Shown in pieces: positions 60,978 through 64,000 of a stretch of 64,000 bases of DNA. The stretch spans positions 22,175,879-22,239,878 of the forward strand of contig NC_068340.1 of assembly GCF_014633365.1 (NCBI RefSeq), read 5' to 3'. Each line of letters opens with the position of its first letter. Positions within the stretch are counted from its first letter, which is position 1. The notes under the pieces were generated by a model. The model did no database searches, was not told the origin of the DNA, and was given only the letters and a program-made list of their open reading frames with translations. Made by a program: the position numbers and the translations under genes. Source of the stretch: Diospyros lotus. Its lineage: Eukaryota > Streptophyta > Magnoliopsida > Ericales > Ebenaceae.

Positions 60978-63900
60978 TCATGGGAACTGTTTGAGTAGAT
61001 TAGGCAAGTACTCCCAAGTGTTGCTACCTGCTGATCTCTCCATCCACTTTACTAACACTTGTATGAGTGGGACTCCTTGACTGTAAACCACTCTCCTATC
61101 CAGTATAGTCTCCGGCTCTTCCACCTTTACCCTCTCCTTAGGAAGTGAGGGCAATGCTAGATTCACCTGCTCTGTGCCCATTGACCTCTTCAAGAGGGTG
61201 AAGTGAAAAACAGGGTGAATCTGGGATTCTTCAGGGAGTTGCAACCTGTAGGCTACCTTCCCTACCTTAGCCACTATAGGAAAGGGCCCATAATACTTGA
61301 GACTGAGTTTAGATACCTTCCATTGAGTGATTGATTTCAAATGGGAGTGCTTCAGCCTTAGATACACCTTCTCCCCCACTGCGAACTCCCTGTCACTCCT
61401 CTTCCGATTAGCAAACTGTTTCATTCGATTTTGAGCTGACGCCAACTCCTGCTTCAGTTGTTGTAATACCCTTATCCTCTATTGCAAGTACTCCTCAACT
61501 GAGGATGTAGAGGTGTGCTCCCCTATAGTTGGCAAGAGAGGGGGGTTGTACCCGAAGAGAGCCTCAAATGGGGACATTTTCAGAGAAGAGTGGTGGTTAG
61601 AGTTATACCACCATTGAGCCAAAGAAAGCCATCTATGCTAGCCTTTAGGTTGCAGGATATAGACACATCGCAAATATATTTCCAGACTCTGATCCACCCT
61701 CTCAGTTTGCCCATTTGATTGAGGGTGATAAACTGTGGACATGTTTAACTTAGTCCCCAGTGCCTTTATGAGTTCCTGCCATAAAAGGCTTGTGAAAATC
61801 TTATCACGATTCGATATTATCGACGGAACCCCATGTAGTGCCACCCCCTGATCCATAAAAACCCTGGCCACCTCTTGGGCTGTGTAGGGATGGGCAAGCC
61901 CTATAAAATGGTCAAACTTGGTTAATTTGTTAACAATTACCAAGATGCTGTCCTTCTCTTCCGACTTTGGCAATCCTTCGATAAAATCCATTGACACATT
62001 GGACCAAGCTTGGTCGGGTATTGGTAAGGGTTGCAAGAGCTCGGAGTAAGCCAAATTTTCATACTTGCACCTCTTGCAAGTGTCACATGCTAACACAAAC
62101 TCCTTTACTTTTGCCTTAAGCCTTGGCCAATGGAATAATTGCCTCACCCGAAGATAAGTGTTTTGAATCCCAGAATGTCTCCCCACTAGAGATTCATGCA
62201 AGGCTTGCAAAATCTTTCTCTTGAGGTCTGCACTATTACCAATCACAATCCTGCCATCATACCTTAGTAATCCATCCACCAATGTGTACCCCTCAATTTC
62301 CTTAGGTCCCACAACCAATTTTCCCAACACTTCCCTCACTTTTTCATCTCCTTCATAACTGTGTATTACCTCCAGGCACCATTCTAGAATTACAGTGGTC
62401 ATAGTTGCATTACCTCCCTCTTCATGGAACCTAGAGAGTGCATCCGTTCCCACATTTTCTTTACCCTTCTTGTATTGTATTAAATAATGAAAACCCATCA
62501 GCTTGGCCATCCCCTTCCTTTGCAACTGAGTTTGAAGTTTCTGTTGCAACAAAAACTTCAAACTTTCGTGGTCAATCTTAATCACAAATCTGCCTCATTC
62601 TAGGTAATGTCTCCACTTGTCAACTGCCATCAACATAGCTATGAATTCCTTCTCGTATATACAGAGCTCCCAATATTTAGGGCTCAAGACCTGGCTTAGG
62701 AACGCCAGTGGTCTCTCTTCCTGCACCAAGACTGCCCCAATACTAGACCCACATGCGTCTGTTTCTAGAACAAAGGGTTTCTTGAAATCTGGTAGTCCTA
62801 CTGACACTCTACTCATGGCTTCTTTCAGCCTCTTGAAGGCCTCTTCTGCTTCAGGCTCCCAGTTGAACCCCCATTTCTTCAGCAAATTGGTTAAGGGTTT
62901 GCTAATGACCCCATAGTTCTTTATAAATCGACAGTAGTATCTGGTTAGTCCTAAGAATCCCCTTACGGCCCTCACAGTGGTAGGGTTTGGCCAAGTCACC
63001 ATGGCCTCTACCTTTCTTGGGTCGATATTAACCCCTTCCTTTGATATGATATGCCCCAAATATTCCACCTGCCATTGGCTAAATGCACACTTAGATTTCT
63101 TAATAAAAAGCTGGTTAGATCTGAAGATATCAAGAGTGGTTCTAAGATGAATTAAGTGTTTGTCAAAGGTAGGGTTGTAGATGAGTATGTCATCAAAGAA
63201 TACAAGTATAAATTTTCGAAGATGGGGTTCAAAAATTCTATTCATGAGGGATTGAAAAGTGGCAAGGGCATTAATGAGGCCAAATGGCATCACAAAGAAT
63301 TCAAAGTGCCCATGGTGAGTCCTAAGCGGGTTTCATCCTAATTCGGTGATAACCCAAGCGTAGATCAAGCTTAGAAAAGAATTGGGAATGATGAAGTTCA
63401 TCCAAGAGATCTTCCACCAAGGGTATAGGAAATTTATTCTTGATGGTCATGGCATTAAATTGGCAATAATCCACAAAAAATTGCTATGATCCATCCTTTT
63501 TCTTGACTAATGGGACTGGAGAAGTAAAAAGATTTTGGCTAGGTCTGATGATGGATTGTTGGAGCATGTCCCTAACCATCTTCTTAATCTCATTCTTTTG
63601 AATTGGAGGGTAACAATAGGATCTAATGTTAACAAGCTCTGTATTTGGTTTTAGGTGGATTGAGTGGTTAAATAATCTGGTCGGGGGTAGGGATTTAGGT
63701 TAAAAAAAAAAAAAAGATCCTCATACTCTACCAATAATTTATTAATGAGTTCCAAGTGTTGTACCTGATTTGGAATTCCTTGGGGTGTGCTAACTGTCAT
63801 GTAGATCTCACCTTGCATCATCTGATCGCCCTGTCCTTCCTCCATGGCCACAATTGAAAAGAGGCGTGTCAACTGATTCCACTGTCCCTTGAATACTCTT

Positions 63901-63995
63901 TGCAGCCTTTTCCCAGAGATCATTTTACAAGTTCCAGGCTCCTTTTCCCTAGATAAGGTCATCCTCTTCCCTTCTTTCTCAAAGGATACCTCCAT
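60978..63995 (-). pseudogene. Gypsy pol remnant (PR end, RT, RNase H, integrase, chromodomain-like)
   Basis: From right to left: LLVEYEDLF with a T-run disruption near 63700; the RT palm with [13 protein letters not shown] near 63350 and MPFGLINALATFQ at 63290; the FFDDILIYN active site near 63190; RNase H (LETDACGSSIGAVL, then YEKEFIAML). An in-frame stop falls near 62593 and the RNase H C-terminal DHESLKFLLQQ follows. The integrase HHCC zinc finger contains LVGRHSGIQNTYLRV and CDTCKRCK. The core contains WSNVSMDFIEGLP and TVYHPQSNGQTERV. A break lies at about 61635. The tail has YYGPFPIVAKVGKVAYRLQLP and a chromodomain-like ETILDRRV...VLVKWMERS...TWEYL ending at 60978. Several stops and frameshifts make it non-functional. 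Confidence 0.9.
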
Positions 63996-64000
63996 TTGGT

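Larger units (their letters stand above)
60494..64000 (-). mobile_element. Ty3/Gypsy chromovirus-like element, partial at window end
   Basis: The 3' LTR is at 60494-60919. The coding region reads on the minus strand in the order protease end, RT, RNase H, integrase, chromodomain-like tail, which is the Gypsy order. The 5' LTR and gag lie beyond 64000. Target site CAACA at 60489-60493. Confidence 0.92.

Overview
The window is nuclear DNA of a flowering plant, probably a eudicot: AT-rich intergenic DNA, genes split by GT-AG introns, plant-specific gene families (AGO7, an AP2/ERF factor, a PAT22-type S-acyltransferase) and many plant LTR retrotransposons. I cannot name the species. No bacterial-type operon, CRISPR array, rRNA gene or intact tRNA gene is visible.

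The left half (1-41.5 kb) is gene space. In order it holds a DHHC S-acyltransferase lacking its first exon (+), a multi-pass membrane protein with a one-base frameshift (-), a UXT/prefoldin-like chaperone subunit (+), Argonaute 7 (-), an intronless RAP2.11-like AP2/ERF factor (-) and the last two coding exons of an OSCA/CSC1-type channel (-). Between them lie a LINE relic inside the S-acyltransferase intron, a lone Cassandra-type LTR carrying 5S rRNA-like sequence, a PIF/Harbinger-like remnant with a CpG-rich block, a Tourist-like MITE with TAA target duplications, a 5-kb Copia element (Copia-1) about 530 bp upstream of UXT, and a possible tRNA-derived SINE.

The right part (41.86-64 kb) is almost pure transposable element. 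Copia-2 lacks its integrase. Copia-3, on the minus strand, appears chimeric, with two diverged copies of its RT region and flanks that do not match. A hAT transposon sits in the Copia-3 gag with an 8-bp target duplication, and a young Copia-4 sits in a Copia-3 LTR with a 5-bp duplication. A Ty3/Gypsy element with a chromodomain-like C-terminus runs off the right edge and is itself inserted in a fragment related to Copia-3. This stack starts about 380 bp upstream, in gene orientation, of the visible OSCA exons. It is therefore either inside a very large intron of that gene or it has cut the gene off from its 5' part.

I see no new defence or metabolic system. The most distinctive content is the nested, datable transposon stack, the chimeric Copia element, and the 5S-bearing Cassandra LTR.
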